In this document: positions 7,340 through 15,759 of the stretch, one piece after another | Layout of the letters: the number at the start of each line of letters is the position of its first letter | Position numbering within the stretch: the stretch's first letter is position 1 | Assembly: GCA_902771725.1 (NCBI GenBank) | Contig: CACXXT010000011.1 | Coordinates: forward strand, 1-64,000 | From: an uncultured Bacteroidales bacterium | GTDB lineage: Bacteria > Bacteroidota > Bacteroidia > Bacteroidales > Bacteroidaceae | Length of the DNA stretch: 64,000 nt | Direction: 5' to 3' | Notes under the pieces: model-generated | What the model saw: only the letters and a program-made list of their open reading frames with translations | What the model was told of the DNA's origin: nothing | Database searches by the model: none | Program-made: the position numbers and the translations under genes

Positions 7340-10300
7340 ATGGTACCGTATAAAGACATCATCGAATCTCGCTATAATCGTCAGAACTGGCAGTTGCTGC
7401 TGCATGACATCTTCGGTAATAAAGTCAAGTTCTGGAACACCCCATCCCCTGTATCAACCAGTAGCCAGTTTGCCAAACAGGCACTCTGGCTCGGCACCAT
7501 CACCCTCAGCGATGAGCAGACCATCAGCGTCTACGAAGTGGAATTGGCTGACAGCGTGGACATCGAGCGCAACCGCCGTGGCATCCGCGATATGCTGCTC
7601 ACGGCTTGGCGCAACAATGGCAATGCTGGAGCTTTCATGTTCTGCTATCGCAAGAACGAGAGCGTGTTGCGCTTCTCGTATGTCAGCGAGTCGTGGAAGT
7701 TTGCAGACGATGGAACTTATCAGAAGGAATCTACAGACACCAAACGCTTCACCTATCTGCTGGGCGAGGGCCATCGTAGTCGCACAGCCATTCAGCAGTT
7801 TGAGGGTTTGAAGAGGAGTGGACTTTCGTTGAAAGATCTTACCAAAGCCTTCTCCGTGGAAGCCGTCAGCGATATGTTCTTCAAGGGTTACAAGCAGCAG
7901 TACGAGGACATCATCTTCCACGTCACAGGCAAGCGGATGGTGAAGGTTGGAGGCAAATGGGAAGAGCGACTGGAAGGCAAACCCAATGTGTTCATCATGC
8001 AGCAGTTCTCTCGCTTTACTAATTCAGAGAAAGCCGTGCGTGACTACGTGAAGAAACTCATGGGTCGCCTTGTCTTCCTTCAGTTTCTTCAGAAAAAAGG
8101 GTGGTTGGGTGTACCTGTTCAAGGCGAATGGGGAGAAGGCGATCCAGAGTTCATCCAGAACTTGTTTAGCCATTGCAAAGATAAAGACCACTTCATCGAC
8201 AATGTTTTGGAAGCGCTATTTAACGACCTCAACACTGAACGTACCAATAATCTTGTGTCGCCTGCCGTGGGTTCTCGCATACGCGTACCTTATTTAAATG
8301 GTGGCTTGTTCGAGCGCGAAGCCGCAGATGAAACCGAGTTTCCCCTGCCTGCCCAATACATGCAATCGTTGCTTGACTTCTTCGCGTCCTATAACTTCAC
8401 CATCGACGAGAACGACCCTGATGATGCCGAGGTGGGTGTTGACCCAGAAATGCTTGGCCGCATCTTCGAGAACTTGCTGGAAGACAACAAGGACAAAGGG
8501 GCTTTCTATACGCCCAAGGAGATTGTCACGTATATGTGTCGTGAATCCTTGATTGCCTACCTCCAAACAGATATTGAAGATGAACCAACCAAAGAAGCTA
8601 TCCGTCAGTTTGTCACCACTCATGATGTCAATGCGCTCGGCACTAACGCCAAGTTCCTACAGCAAGTGGACGAAGCGTTGAAGGACGTCAAGATATGCGA
8701 CCCCGCCATTGGCTCAGGTGCCTTCCCCATGGGTTTGCTCAAAGAACTCTTCCAATGTCGCACAGCCATCGAAGGCATCAGCCAACACCAAGCTGCAGAA
8801 ATCAAGACGCACATCATTCAGCAGAATATCTATGGTGTTGACATCGAGCGTGGTGCCGTGGATATCGCCCGCCTCCGCTTCTGGCTCTCTCTGATTGTTG
8901 ACGAAGAAACCCCACAAGCTCTGCCCAACCTTGACTTCAAGATTATGCAGGGTAACTCGCTTTTGGAGCAATACAACGGTGTTGACCTCTCAACGATAAC
9001 GGAATTAAAGACGGAAAAACATGGAACATACCAAACAACGATGTTTGATGACATGATAGATGTATTACGTCTCGACTTGCGAAAGAAACTTGACGAATAC
9101 TACAACTGCATAGACCACAAGCGCAAAGCAATCCTAAAGCAAGACATTATAAATAATGTAAAGCAGCAGCTCAAAGAACAAAGCATCAATGTTGACTTTG
9201 GTGACCTCGACCTTTCAGGTAACAACCAATTCATGCTTTGGCATACTTGGTTCTATGATGTATTCTCCCAAGGAGGCTTTGATATTGTGATAGGAAACCC
9301 GCCGTATTTTGTATATCAAGAAAACCATATTGGTGAAATAAAGGAACTAAGAAATGTCAAAGATTACAAAATAGCGTTTGGAGGAAAATTAAATGCATAC
9401 AAACTCTTTATAGCAAATGCCTTAAACTTATTGTGTCGTAAAGAAGGTGTTATATGCGTAATATGCCAAAATTCTTTATTAGCAGATAGACAGGCAACTA
9501 ATCTAAGAAAACATATTTTTGAAAACGCACAGTTATTGTCAATTGACTCTTTCCCAGAACGGGATAGTAAGAAGAAACGTGTATTTGAAAGTGTTAAGAT
9601 GAGTGTATGTATTCCTATCGTCAGAAAAAGAAAAACGAAAGAATACTTCCAAGTTTATATTTGGGATGATAAGTATAAATCGTCAGGTTTACAAACCAGA
9701 TTTAACTACGATGAAATCAAATCGATGGATTCTATAGATTTAGCCATACCAAGACTAAAAGCAGAATATACGCCAATAGTAATAAAGATAATTAGACATA
9801 AGGAAGTAAGTTTGAAATGCATAGAAGGAGAACTCAATATGACATTTCATAAAGGCTATTTTACAAACAACATGTCTTATCCAAAAATTCTAAAGGGAGC
9901 AGCTATTCAAAGGTATTACTATACTTTACAAATGAGTCAGGGCGAAATAGAATATCTTGACGAGGGTAGATACTTGAAGGATTACGGCAAGTCTGATAAG
10001 TCGAAACATCATAACAATATACGTATTGCTATGCAGGGAATGACTGGGGCTAATGACAAAATTCGTATAGTGATGGCATTGGTTCCAAAGGGATATTATT
10101 TGGCTAATTCTTGTAACTATCTTTTTGCTCCAAATGGCTTTGATATATATGCTTTATTAGGTATACTCAACTCAAAACTTATTAATTGGTTTTTTAGGTG
10201 TTTTAGTACAAATAGTAATGTAAACGGATATGAAATAGACAATTTACCTATTCCTTTTATTGATGATGATACTCAACTGAAGTTAAAAGATCTTGTATCC

Positions 10301-10426
10301 ACAGTTATAAAACAGAAAAACTTAAATGGTAATGCTGATACTCAGAACGAAGAATCGATGATTGATGATATAGTTTATCAAATGTATAACTTGTCGAAGG
10401 ATGAAATAAGTATTATAGAAAAATAG
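7340..10426 (+). CDS. Eco57I/PglX-like adenine-specific DNA methyltransferase
   Basis: The product of 1028 residues carries the features of large N6-adenine methyltransferases of the type IIG/PglX kind: GRIFENLLEDNKDKGAFYTP (~375), SAM-binding motif I CDPAIGSGAFPMG (~454) and catalytic motif IV GNPPYFVY (~652). The C-terminal third should hold the target recognition domain. No PD-(D/E)XK nuclease motif was evident at the N-terminus, so cleavage could come from the neighbouring PLD-helicase. From about 9290, right at the NPPY motif, codon use becomes strongly AT-rich and stays so to the end, whereas the first part matches the helicase gene. This points to a swapped C-terminal module. It probably protects host DNA by modification. 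Confidence 0.85.
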   Translation: MVPYKDIIESRYNRQNWQLLLHDIFGNKVKFWNTPSPVSTSSQFAKQALWLGTITLSDEQTISVYEVELADSVDIERNRRGIRDMLLTAWRNNGNAGAFMFCYRKNESVLRFSYVSESWKFADDGTYQKESTDTKRFTYLLGEGHRSRTAIQQFEGLKRSGLSLKDLTKAFSVEAVSDMFFKGYKQQYEDIIFHVTGKRMVKVGGKWEERLEGKPNVFIMQQFSRFTNSEKAVRDYVKKLMGRLVFLQFLQKKGWLGVPVQGEWGEGDPEFIQNLFSHCKDKDHFIDNVLEALFNDLNTERTNNLVSPAVGSRIRVPYLNGGLFEREAADETEFPLPAQYMQSLLDFFASYNFTIDENDPDDAEVGVDPEMLGRIFENLLEDNKDKGAFYTPKEIVTYMCRESLIAYLQTDIEDEPTKEAIRQFVTTHDVNALGTNAKFLQQVDEALKDVKICDPAIGSGAFPMGLLKELFQCRTAIEGISQHQAAEIKTHIIQQNIYGVDIERGAVDIARLRFWLSLIVDEETPQALPNLDFKIMQGNSLLEQYNGVDLSTITELKTEKHGTYQTTMFDDMIDVLRLDLRKKLDEYYNCIDHKRKAILKQDIINNVKQQLKEQSINVDFGDLDLSGNNQFMLWHTWFYDVFSQGGFDIVIGNPPYFVYQENHIGEIKELRNVKDYKIAFGGKLNAYKLFIANALNLLCRKEGVICVICQNSLLADRQATNLRKHIFENAQLLSIDSFPERDSKKKRVFESVKMSVCIPIVRKRKTKEYFQVYIWDDKYKSSGLQTRFNYDEIKSMDSIDLAIPRLKAEYTPIVIKIIRHKEVSLKCIEGELNMTFHKGYFTNNMSYPKILKGAAIQRYYYTLQMSQGEIEYLDEGRYLKDYGKSDKSKHHNNIRIAMQGMTGANDKIRIVMALVPKGYYLANSCNYLFAPNGFDIYALLGILNSKLINWFFRCFSTNSNVNGYEIDNLPIPFIDDDTQLKLKDLVSTVIKQKNLNGNADTQNEESMIDDIVYQMYNLSKDEISIIEK

Positions 10427-10429
10427 TAT

Positions 10430-10777
10430 ATGGAGAACGAATTAAAAAGAAAGAAATCACCAGCAAAAAACCTTATAGTATTTATTAAAGGCAAGATGGT
10501 TGAAGGAAAAAAAGCAACGGATGTATTTGTAAATGCACTCAAGATGATTGGTCCAGCAAGAATTGCTGAATTGAATAAATATACCATTGATGGGCTACCT
10601 CTTATCGTTTCCAAAAGAGATAAGCGAAAACAAATGAATTCTCTAGGGAAGTATGGGTTTGTATGTACTCATTTATCAACAATTGGAAAAAAGAGTCTTT
10701 TGGAAAGGATCGGTCAATCTTTGAATATTAAAATGAAGGTGGAAATTGAGGAACCCTCAGAATTTAACAAGTTGTGA
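10430..10777 (+). CDS. Hypothetical 115-residue basic protein
   Basis: It starts 3 bases after the methyltransferase stop, so it is very likely translated from the same mRNA. The product is Lys-rich at the N-terminus (ELKRKKSPAKN) with a central GPARIAELNKYTIDGLPLIV and no recognisable catalytic motif, signal peptide or membrane segment. It is AT-rich like the preceding gene's C-terminal part, suggesting that it arrived with it. It could be an accessory subunit or a regulator of the modification system; I do not recognise the family. Confidence 0.6.
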   Translation: MENELKRKKSPAKNLIVFIKGKMVEGKKATDVFVNALKMIGPARIAELNKYTIDGLPLIVSKRDKRKQMNSLGKYGFVCTHLSTIGKKSLLERIGQSLNIKMKVEIEEPSEFNKL

Positions 10778-11023
10778 AAGAATCAGAAAAGAAATATAAA
10801 AATATCAAAGGTAATCGACTGTCTTGTATCTCGGTTCTACGTTCTAGCAGAACAAGTAAAAATTAATAGAGGTAAAATTTGAAATAATCATTGAAAAAGT
10901 CGTTATTTTGAAAATAATGCCGTATTTTTGCAAAGAGCTTGGATTACTTGCAAAGACCTGCGAACTCAGAACTAGACGCTTTGATTAAAATGATAAGAAT
11001 TACATGACAATAATATCGCAATT
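10778..11023 (+). promoter_or_regulatory. AT-rich spacer with a -7-like box before the SIR2 gene
   Basis: This 246-base spacer has no convincing gene. TATTTTTG at 10923-10930 matches the Bacteroidetes -7 box about 95 bases ahead of the SIR2 start, but no well-spaced -33 element is visible. The SIR2 gene could thus be transcribed separately from the methyltransferase operon. Confidence 0.4.
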
Positions 11024-12233
11024 ATGACATGCGAAGAACTATCATCTTTAGTTATTCAGAATCGTGATTCCATAGCCTTTCTAGTAGGCAATGGAATACA
11101 TCAATACGAGCAGCATGAGAAGCATATTTCTGGGAAAGTTGATTGGAATAAGTTAATCATGAAAGTACGGGATGAACTATTCCCAAGAAAAAAGGAGTGT
11201 TGTTTAAATAGTACATTATCACTCCCAAGACAGTTTGATTCCATTGTTTTGAGAAAAGAAAGTGCAGACATTGAACGTAGTCAAAAAGAATCAACCAGTT
11301 ATTTGTCCATTCTTGTTGATAGTATTGAAGAGTCCTGTAAGTTTAAAGATTTTACTTATAATGACATCCCTAATTCGCTGCAATCTAGGGATATTGATAA
11401 TATGAGTTATCTTAATGGTCTGTATCAAAAAAAATGAAAGGTTACAACAGTTAGAAAAAGAAATAAGAACGCAAGTTGAGATAATAATGGCATCTGTTGG
11501 AATAAATTACAATCCGAATTCATTTGATGCACTATCCATTGTTGTCAATATTGTGGCTCAAGGAAAAACAGGCGATTTTGCGGCTAAACAGATTATCAAG
11601 ACCCTTTTTGATAATTACACTTTGAAGGACTGGATTATTCCTTTTATAAAAGTTGCAGAAGCAATACAATCTCCAATATTGACCACGAATTATGATACCT
11701 CATTAAGCAAGCTATTTCATTTATCTCCAAGAATAACTGATGGAGCTAGCAATAAGGCCCAAGAAGGTTTCCCATTTGAAACGTATTTTGCGCCATCTCC
11801 AATAAATCATCCTTGGGATAGCTTCGCTATTTGGCATATTCATGGTTTATACTACTATGTTAACAGCATTAGGATAGGACAAGCTGATTACGATAATTTA
11901 CAACGAGAGATACAAGCGAGATTAAAAAAGACGACAAATCCGTTGAAAGATAATCATTGGGACAATAATAATTCTTGGCTAAGCATTGTGTTTCGGAAAA
12001 ATCTATTCATCTTCGGCTTAGGATTGGAGAAAGATGAAGAAGTATTATGGTGGTTGTTGAAGGAACGTGCGAAATATGGCCTTAAAGGATGGTATGTGTG
12101 CAGAGAAACGGAAAATGTAGTTGGCCAAAAAGCTAGAAATTTACGTGACGTTGGACTTGAAATCATAAAAGTGGATAACATTGACCTACATGAAAATGTT
12201 TGGAAGAATTTATGGGATAAATTAGGGATATGA
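11024..12233 (+). CDS. SIR2-like domain protein, split by a frameshift at an A8 run
   Basis: Two overlapping frames, 11024-11437 and 11415-12233, together encode a SIR2-superfamily protein. The first holds the nucleotide-binding GNG (FLVGNGIH, ~residue 19); the second holds TTNYDTSL, the HG pair in IWHIHGLYYY, and the late FGLGLEKDEEV motif. The frames meet at eight consecutive A (about 11426-11433). With seven A the sequence would read through as one protein of about 402 residues, ending both frames' conflict. SIR2 domains in bacterial defence (Thoeris ThsA, DSR, SIR2-pAgo) usually hydrolyse NAD+ to abort infection. Position beside the helicase-methyltransferase pair and AT-rich composition fit a defence effector. 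Whether the shift is a sequencing error, a null mutation, slippage control or phase variation cannot be told here. Confidence 0.75.
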
Positions 12234-12301
12234 TTGTACTATTCTTTCAAGTGGAAGGGAATTAATTAGGATTGATTCTTAACTATAAACAAATATTGTA
12301 C

Positions 12302-12436
12302 ATGACCAAACTCGAAAAACTATACAGCATCATTGAGAACTCTCGCGATTTGGGAGTGCGACTCAATAAAGAAGTTCTTCAACAGGTAGAAGAACTGGAG
12401 GAGAACATCATCAAGGAAGAGATACTGCCGGCCTAG
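12302..12436 (+). CDS. 44-residue ORF, probably the N-terminal remnant of a larger gene
   Basis: MTKLEKLYSIIENSRDLGV opens a helical, Glu-rich 44-residue ORF with a good ATG. The text resembles the start of small proteins encoded beside Bacteroidales restriction/helicase loci, and it stops abruptly after EEILPA, so truncation is likely. That resemblance is from memory and weak. It may alternatively be an intact small protein. Confidence 0.4.
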   Translation: MTKLEKLYSIIENSRDLGVRLNKEVLQQVEELEENIIKEEILPA

Positions 12437-12581
12437 GACAAGTGTCCTCCAGCCCTGGTCACATTAACACAGCCCTTCACCTCGTTTGGACTGTGGAAAT
12501 AATTGACAAGTAACTATAGCTTCAAACGAATTGTCCAGATTGTGAAACTTTCCCGATTCTTCCGCATAAACCGTATAAACA

Positions 12582-12624
12582 TTTCGGGCGGAAACTGCGT
12601 TTATATCCCAGTTTACGCCCGAAA
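12582..12624. repeat. Near-perfect 16-bp inverted repeat
   Basis: TTTCGGGCGGAAACTG (12582-12597) is mirrored by CAGTTTACGCCCGAAA (12609-12624) around an 11-base loop. It lies just beyond the 3' end of the minus-strand DUF4143 remnant and downstream of the plus-strand 44-residue ORF. It may be a terminator without a strong T-run, or a trace of a mobile element. The rest of 12437-12639 shows nothing recognisable. Confidence 0.7.
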
Positions 12625-12639
12625 TAATTCCGCATATAG

Positions 12640-13185
12640 CTAATCTTTCAGACAGCCTATTGGAACGACAAAAACACCATCTTTTCGTCTGTAGGCAAAC
12701 TCTCCACCCGTCACAATCATAAGGAATGCAGGTTCTCCAACTCTTGAAGTATCAACCTTCTCTCTTAAATCACAGAGATGCTTAGCACCTTCTTCTATGG
12801 CTTTGCTTCCTAACTTAACCTCTACAGCAGCCCATCTGCCATCATGCAAACGAATAATGAGGTCTGCTTCCAGATTGTCTTTGTCACGATAGTGGAAAAT
12901 ATCTCCTTCTAAGGATTGAGCATATACCCTCAAATCACGAGTCACCAAGGATTCAAACAAGAATCCGAAATACTCAAAATCCATCAGAATGCTCTCCGGT
13001 TCCATCTTCATTACGGCTGTGGCTATGGAAGGGTCTACAAATTGTCTTTTGGATGAAGTGCGTATAGCTGACCTGGACCTGAGAGAAGGTTTCCATGCAG
13101 GAATGTCATCAATGAGGAAAATCCTTTCCAATGCATTAATGTAGCTATACACCGTATTTTCGGAAATAGATGTATCATTGATAGC
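12640..13185 (-). pseudogene. DUF4143 C-terminal remnant of an AAA_14-type ATPase
   Basis: The minus-strand frame reads ISENTVYSYINALERIFLID, then DIPAWKPSLRSRSAIRTS and FVDPSIATA, the typical DUF4143 domain that follows an AAA_14 ATPase in Bacteroidales ATP-binding proteins. It ends with a normal-looking C-terminus (VEVKLGSKAIEEGAKHL, then VVPIGCLKD). The frame is closed on its 5' side by TAA at 13188-13186 and no ATPase domain or Walker A is found upstream. Intact relatives are about 400 residues, so roughly the N-terminal half is missing and this is a decayed fragment. Confidence 0.8.
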
Positions 13186-13256
13186 TTATCGTTTTGCGGT
13201 GCAAATTTATTATAATTATTTCTATTATGCAAACTTTTGAGGCTTTTGGCGTATTT

Positions 13257-13565
13257 CTATTGAGGAAGTTGGCGCATTTTTATTGAGGAAGTTGGCAAAC
13301 GTCTTGGAATCGTGATGATGTCTTCCCCAAGAGCAACAGAAATTTTACAAAGGGTCGCCAAGGTGAGGTTATGGGTTCCCGACAGCCAACGGCTCACTTC
13401 GGTTTCGGTCTTTCCCATCATCTGGGCAAAGTCTTTCTGCGTCAACCCCTTCTTTTCGAGGATGTCGTAGATGCGGTTGGCAATGGCCACCGACAGTTCC
13501 ATCTGCATCTTCATCTCTGGCGAGATGGTTGAGCGAATCTCATCCATGATTCTATTTGTCTTCAT
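13257..13565 (-). CDS. XRE-family helix-turn-helix regulator (antitoxin-like)
   Basis: The 102-residue protein has a Cro/XRE helix-turn-helix: LEKKGLTQKDFAQMMGKTET, then EVSRWLSGTHNLTLATLCKI at residues ~36-75. Proteins of this size and shape serve as HigA-type antitoxins in Bacteroidales, normally paired with a RelE/HigB toxin. No toxin gene is present on either side, so it is an orphan regulator, possibly the survivor of a broken pair. It has its own promoter just upstream. Its target is unknown. Confidence 0.8.
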   Translation of the reverse strand: MKTNRIMDEIRSTISPEMKMQMELSVAIANRIYDILEKKGLTQKDFAQMMGKTETEVSRWLSGTHNLTLATLCKISVALGEDIITIPRRLPTSSIKMRQLPQ

Positions 13566-13860
13566 AAGGCCCTCCTTTTTTTAGTCATCAATTGTAAATG
13601 TCAGTTGTCCCAACAATTGTGAACCTGTAACGACGATGTATTTTGGTCGCAAAAATAAGCATAAAAGTTTATTCTCGCAACTTTTCAAGCAAATAATTTA
13701 CTTTTATGTGTATTATTCTGTCGCTTTTTAACATAAGATGAACTGACATCAACTCCTTCGACAAGTTGGCAGCAGAACACCTGAGTCTGATGGATGGTCT
13801 ACTATTGGCTGTAGCTTAAACATCATCAATGCAACATGACAGTATTGTTTATATGAATCG
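13566..13860 (-). promoter_or_regulatory. Upstream region of the XRE regulator
   Basis: On the minus strand TATTTTTG (13657-13650) is a likely -7 box about 85 bases before the start codon. CAATTGT occurs twice nearby (around 13589 and 13612), a possible autoregulatory operator pair. From about 13740 to 13860 I see no gene. Confidence 0.4.
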
Positions 13861-13969
13861 CCCCGCCGAATTAGCATAGTTAGCAAGGTTAGCATAGTTA
13901 GCAAGGTTAGCAAGGTTAGCATAGTTTTTGAAATTCTGATTTGCGTGCAAGGGACGAAATTGCGGGGTG
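13861..13969 (+). repeat. Dispersed 9-bp-core repeat, copy 3 (longest)
   Basis: Six 9-bp units (AATTAGCAT, AGTTAGCAA, GGTTAGCAT, AGTTAGCAA, GGTTAGCAA, GGTTAGCAT) precede the constant tail. Downstream, GGGACGAAATTGCGGGGTG is shared with copy 5, extending the homologous block beyond the tail. Confidence 0.9.
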
Positions 13970-14068
13970 CTGGTGACAGGTGCGCACTTTTTCTGTTAAA
14001 AAATATTTTTTGTCCCCACCACCCGCGAAAAAGGCTCTGTTTTCTTCTGCCGTTCATGATGTTATTGC

Positions 14069-14122
14069 TATCTTTGCAGCGTCCCACGCAGGAAAGAGGG
14101 GCTTTGCCCCTACTTTTTGCGC
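14069..14122 (+). promoter_or_regulatory. Promoter and GC-hairpin leader module, copy 2
   Basis: TATCTTTG (14069-14076) followed by GCAGCGTCCCACGCAG, the hairpin GAGGGGCTTTGCCCCT and CTACTTTTTGCGC repeats the module found at 2585. Differences in the hairpin (CCC versus TTT in the loop) keep the stem intact. It drives the 43-residue ORF and the DUF1016 nuclease. Confidence 0.7.
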
Positions 14123-14152
14123 GGTTATTCTTGATAGATAAGAAGAACAGAT

Positions 14153-14284
14153 ATGGCTAAGAAACAGACGAATACGACCTCCTTTGCCGCTAAGTACCTT
14201 ACATATATGCCTACAGAAGAGGAACTGCGTCGAGAGATAGAACAGCAGAAAGAATTCTTCCGTCTGCAACATAAGGAGAAATAA
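14153..14284 (+). CDS. Small 43-residue protein preceding the DUF1016 nuclease
   Basis: MAKKQTNTTSFAAKYLTYMP begins a 43-residue, highly charged protein ending EEELRREIEQQKEFFRLQH and KEK. It has an ATG 30 bases after the leader module and stops 2 bases before the DUF1016 start, so the pair is co-transcribed and probably translationally coupled. No domain is recognised. A small partner or antitoxin-like role is a guess from the arrangement. Confidence 0.65.
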   Translation: MAKKQTNTTSFAAKYLTYMPTEEELRREIEQQKEFFRLQHKEK

Positions 14285-14286
14285 CT

Positions 14287-15357
14287 ATGGAAGAGAACAA
14301 GAATACAACAAATGCGTCGATGGTGAACTCACAATCCCTGATAGAGGATTTGCGTCAGATTATAGAGCAGGCGCGTGGTCATGTGGCAGCAACAGCCAAC
14401 TATGAATTGACCATGATGTATTGGCATATTGGCGAGCGCATCAATCGTGAAGTGCTTGGGAATCAGCGTGCTGAGTATGGTAAGCAAATTGTGTCGACAG
14501 TGTCGACACAATTGCAAGCAGAGTTTGGCAAAAAAGGATTTGAGGAAAGGACCATCCGCAGAATGATGCAATTCGCCCAAATGTTTCCTGATATTCAAAT
14601 TGTGTCACCACTGGTGTCAAAATTGTCTTGGTCTCATTTTCTGATAGTTATGCCACTTAAGGATGAACTTCAACGTGAGTTCTATCTGACGATGGCAGCA
14701 TCAGAAAGATGGAGCAAAAGAACCCTTCAGGCAAAAATTGATGGCATGCTTTTTGAGCGTACCGCCATTGCCACGAAGCCCGACGAACTGATTAAGAAAG
14801 AACTCTCTACCTTGCGCGATGATCATGTGATGTCGCCTGACCTCGTATTCAAGAGCCCGTACTTCTTGGAGTTTACAGGTTTGAAAGGCATGTATAGCGA
14901 AAGAGACCTTGAGGATAGTCTTTTGGCCCATTTGGAGCAGTTCATCATCGAGTTGGGCAACGGCTTCAGCTTTGTTGCCCGTCAAAAGCGGATGATTATT
15001 GACGGTGAAGACTTCTACCTCGACCTGCTCTTCTATCATCGTCGCCTGCATCGCTTGATAGCCATCGACCTGAAGCTCGGGCGCTTTAAGGCGCAGTACA
15101 AAGGGCAGATGGAACTCTATCTGCGTTGGCTGGAACAGAATGAAATGGAACCCGGCGAGGAATCCCCCCTCGGACTATTGCTCTGCACGGAAGGCAGCGA
15201 GGAGCAGATAGAACTCCTGCAACTCGACAAGGCGGGTATCAAGGTGGCTAAGTATCTTACAGAACTGCCTCCACGTGATGTACTGATGCGTCAAATCCAA
15301 AAATCTCTTGAAGCAGCCAAAGCCCGCTTCGACAATTATATTGAGGAGGAAGAATGA
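14287..15357 (+). CDS. DUF1016 (YhcG-type) PD-(D/E)XK nuclease
   Basis: The 356-residue product has the DUF1016 N-terminal helical domain (LRQIIEQARGHVAATANYEL, MYWHIGERINREVLG) and a C-terminal YhcG-type PDDEXK nuclease fold: VARQKRMIIDGEDFYLDLLF, then LIAIDLKLGRFKAQYKGQME, giving the D...D-x-K core at residues ~240-260. Length is normal for the family. Members are widespread in mobile and defence regions, sometimes with restriction systems, and are presumed DNA nucleases. A partly decayed second copy lies directly downstream. A TGTCGACA palindrome-like pair occurs inside the gene near 14493. Confidence 0.9.
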   Translation: MEENKNTTNASMVNSQSLIEDLRQIIEQARGHVAATANYELTMMYWHIGERINREVLGNQRAEYGKQIVSTVSTQLQAEFGKKGFEERTIRRMMQFAQMFPDIQIVSPLVSKLSWSHFLIVMPLKDELQREFYLTMAASERWSKRTLQAKIDGMLFERTAIATKPDELIKKELSTLRDDHVMSPDLVFKSPYFLEFTGLKGMYSERDLEDSLLAHLEQFIIELGNGFSFVARQKRMIIDGEDFYLDLLFYHRRLHRLIAIDLKLGRFKAQYKGQMELYLRWLEQNEMEPGEESPLGLLLCTEGSEEQIELLQLDKAGIKVAKYLTELPPRDVLMRQIQKSLEAAKARFDNYIEEEE

Positions 15358-15396
15358 TGGAAGAGTGGAAGGAATATTAACAGTTTTTTCTCATTT

Positions 15397-15759
15397 ATGG
15401 AAGAGAACAAGAATATAGAAAAAGTGGATGTGCTTTTTGAAAAAGTAGCAAAACTCATTGTGCAGTCCCGCCAAAGAGTGGCTTCTGCGATTAATCTGGC
15501 AGAGGTGTATACCAAATACCGCATTGGACAATATATCGTGGAGTATGAGCAACGAGGTAATGTTCGAGCCGAATATGGTAAGCAAGTTCTATGAGATTTG
15601 TGTGCAAGACTAACACAACGATTTGGAGAGGGTTGGTCTTATCCTTCAATGAAAAATATTAGGCAATTCTATCAGGTATGTTCCGAAAAGCTAAACGGTG
15701 TTTATCCTATTGATAATGAAAAGGCTAAACAGCGTTTAGCCAATTCTGGGACGGAGTGA
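15397..15759 (+). pseudogene. Decayed second DUF1016 gene
   Basis: The frame opens MEENKNIEKVDVLFEKVAKL, nearly the same start as the intact gene at 14287, and continues with the DUF1016 N-terminal domain (AEVYTKYRIGQYIVEYEQRG). An in-frame TGA at 15592-15594 interrupts it; the same frame then continues the family sequence (RFGEGWSYPSMKNIRQFYQV) until TGA at 15757. The nuclease domain is absent. From 15760 to about 15840 a short reading (KLTASDGKKYATDFEIK) looks like the tail of yet another, unidentified gene. Confidence 0.85.

Noticed and set aside
3978..10426. Classical type I, type III or complete DISARM/BREX system
   Set aside because: No HsdS, Mod/Res pair, DrmA/DrmB, BrxL or PglZ-like gene is found beside the pair.
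11024..12233. Thoeris system
   Set aside because: A SIR2 protein is present, but there is no TIR-domain ThsB gene nearby and no SLOG domain is evident at the C-terminus.
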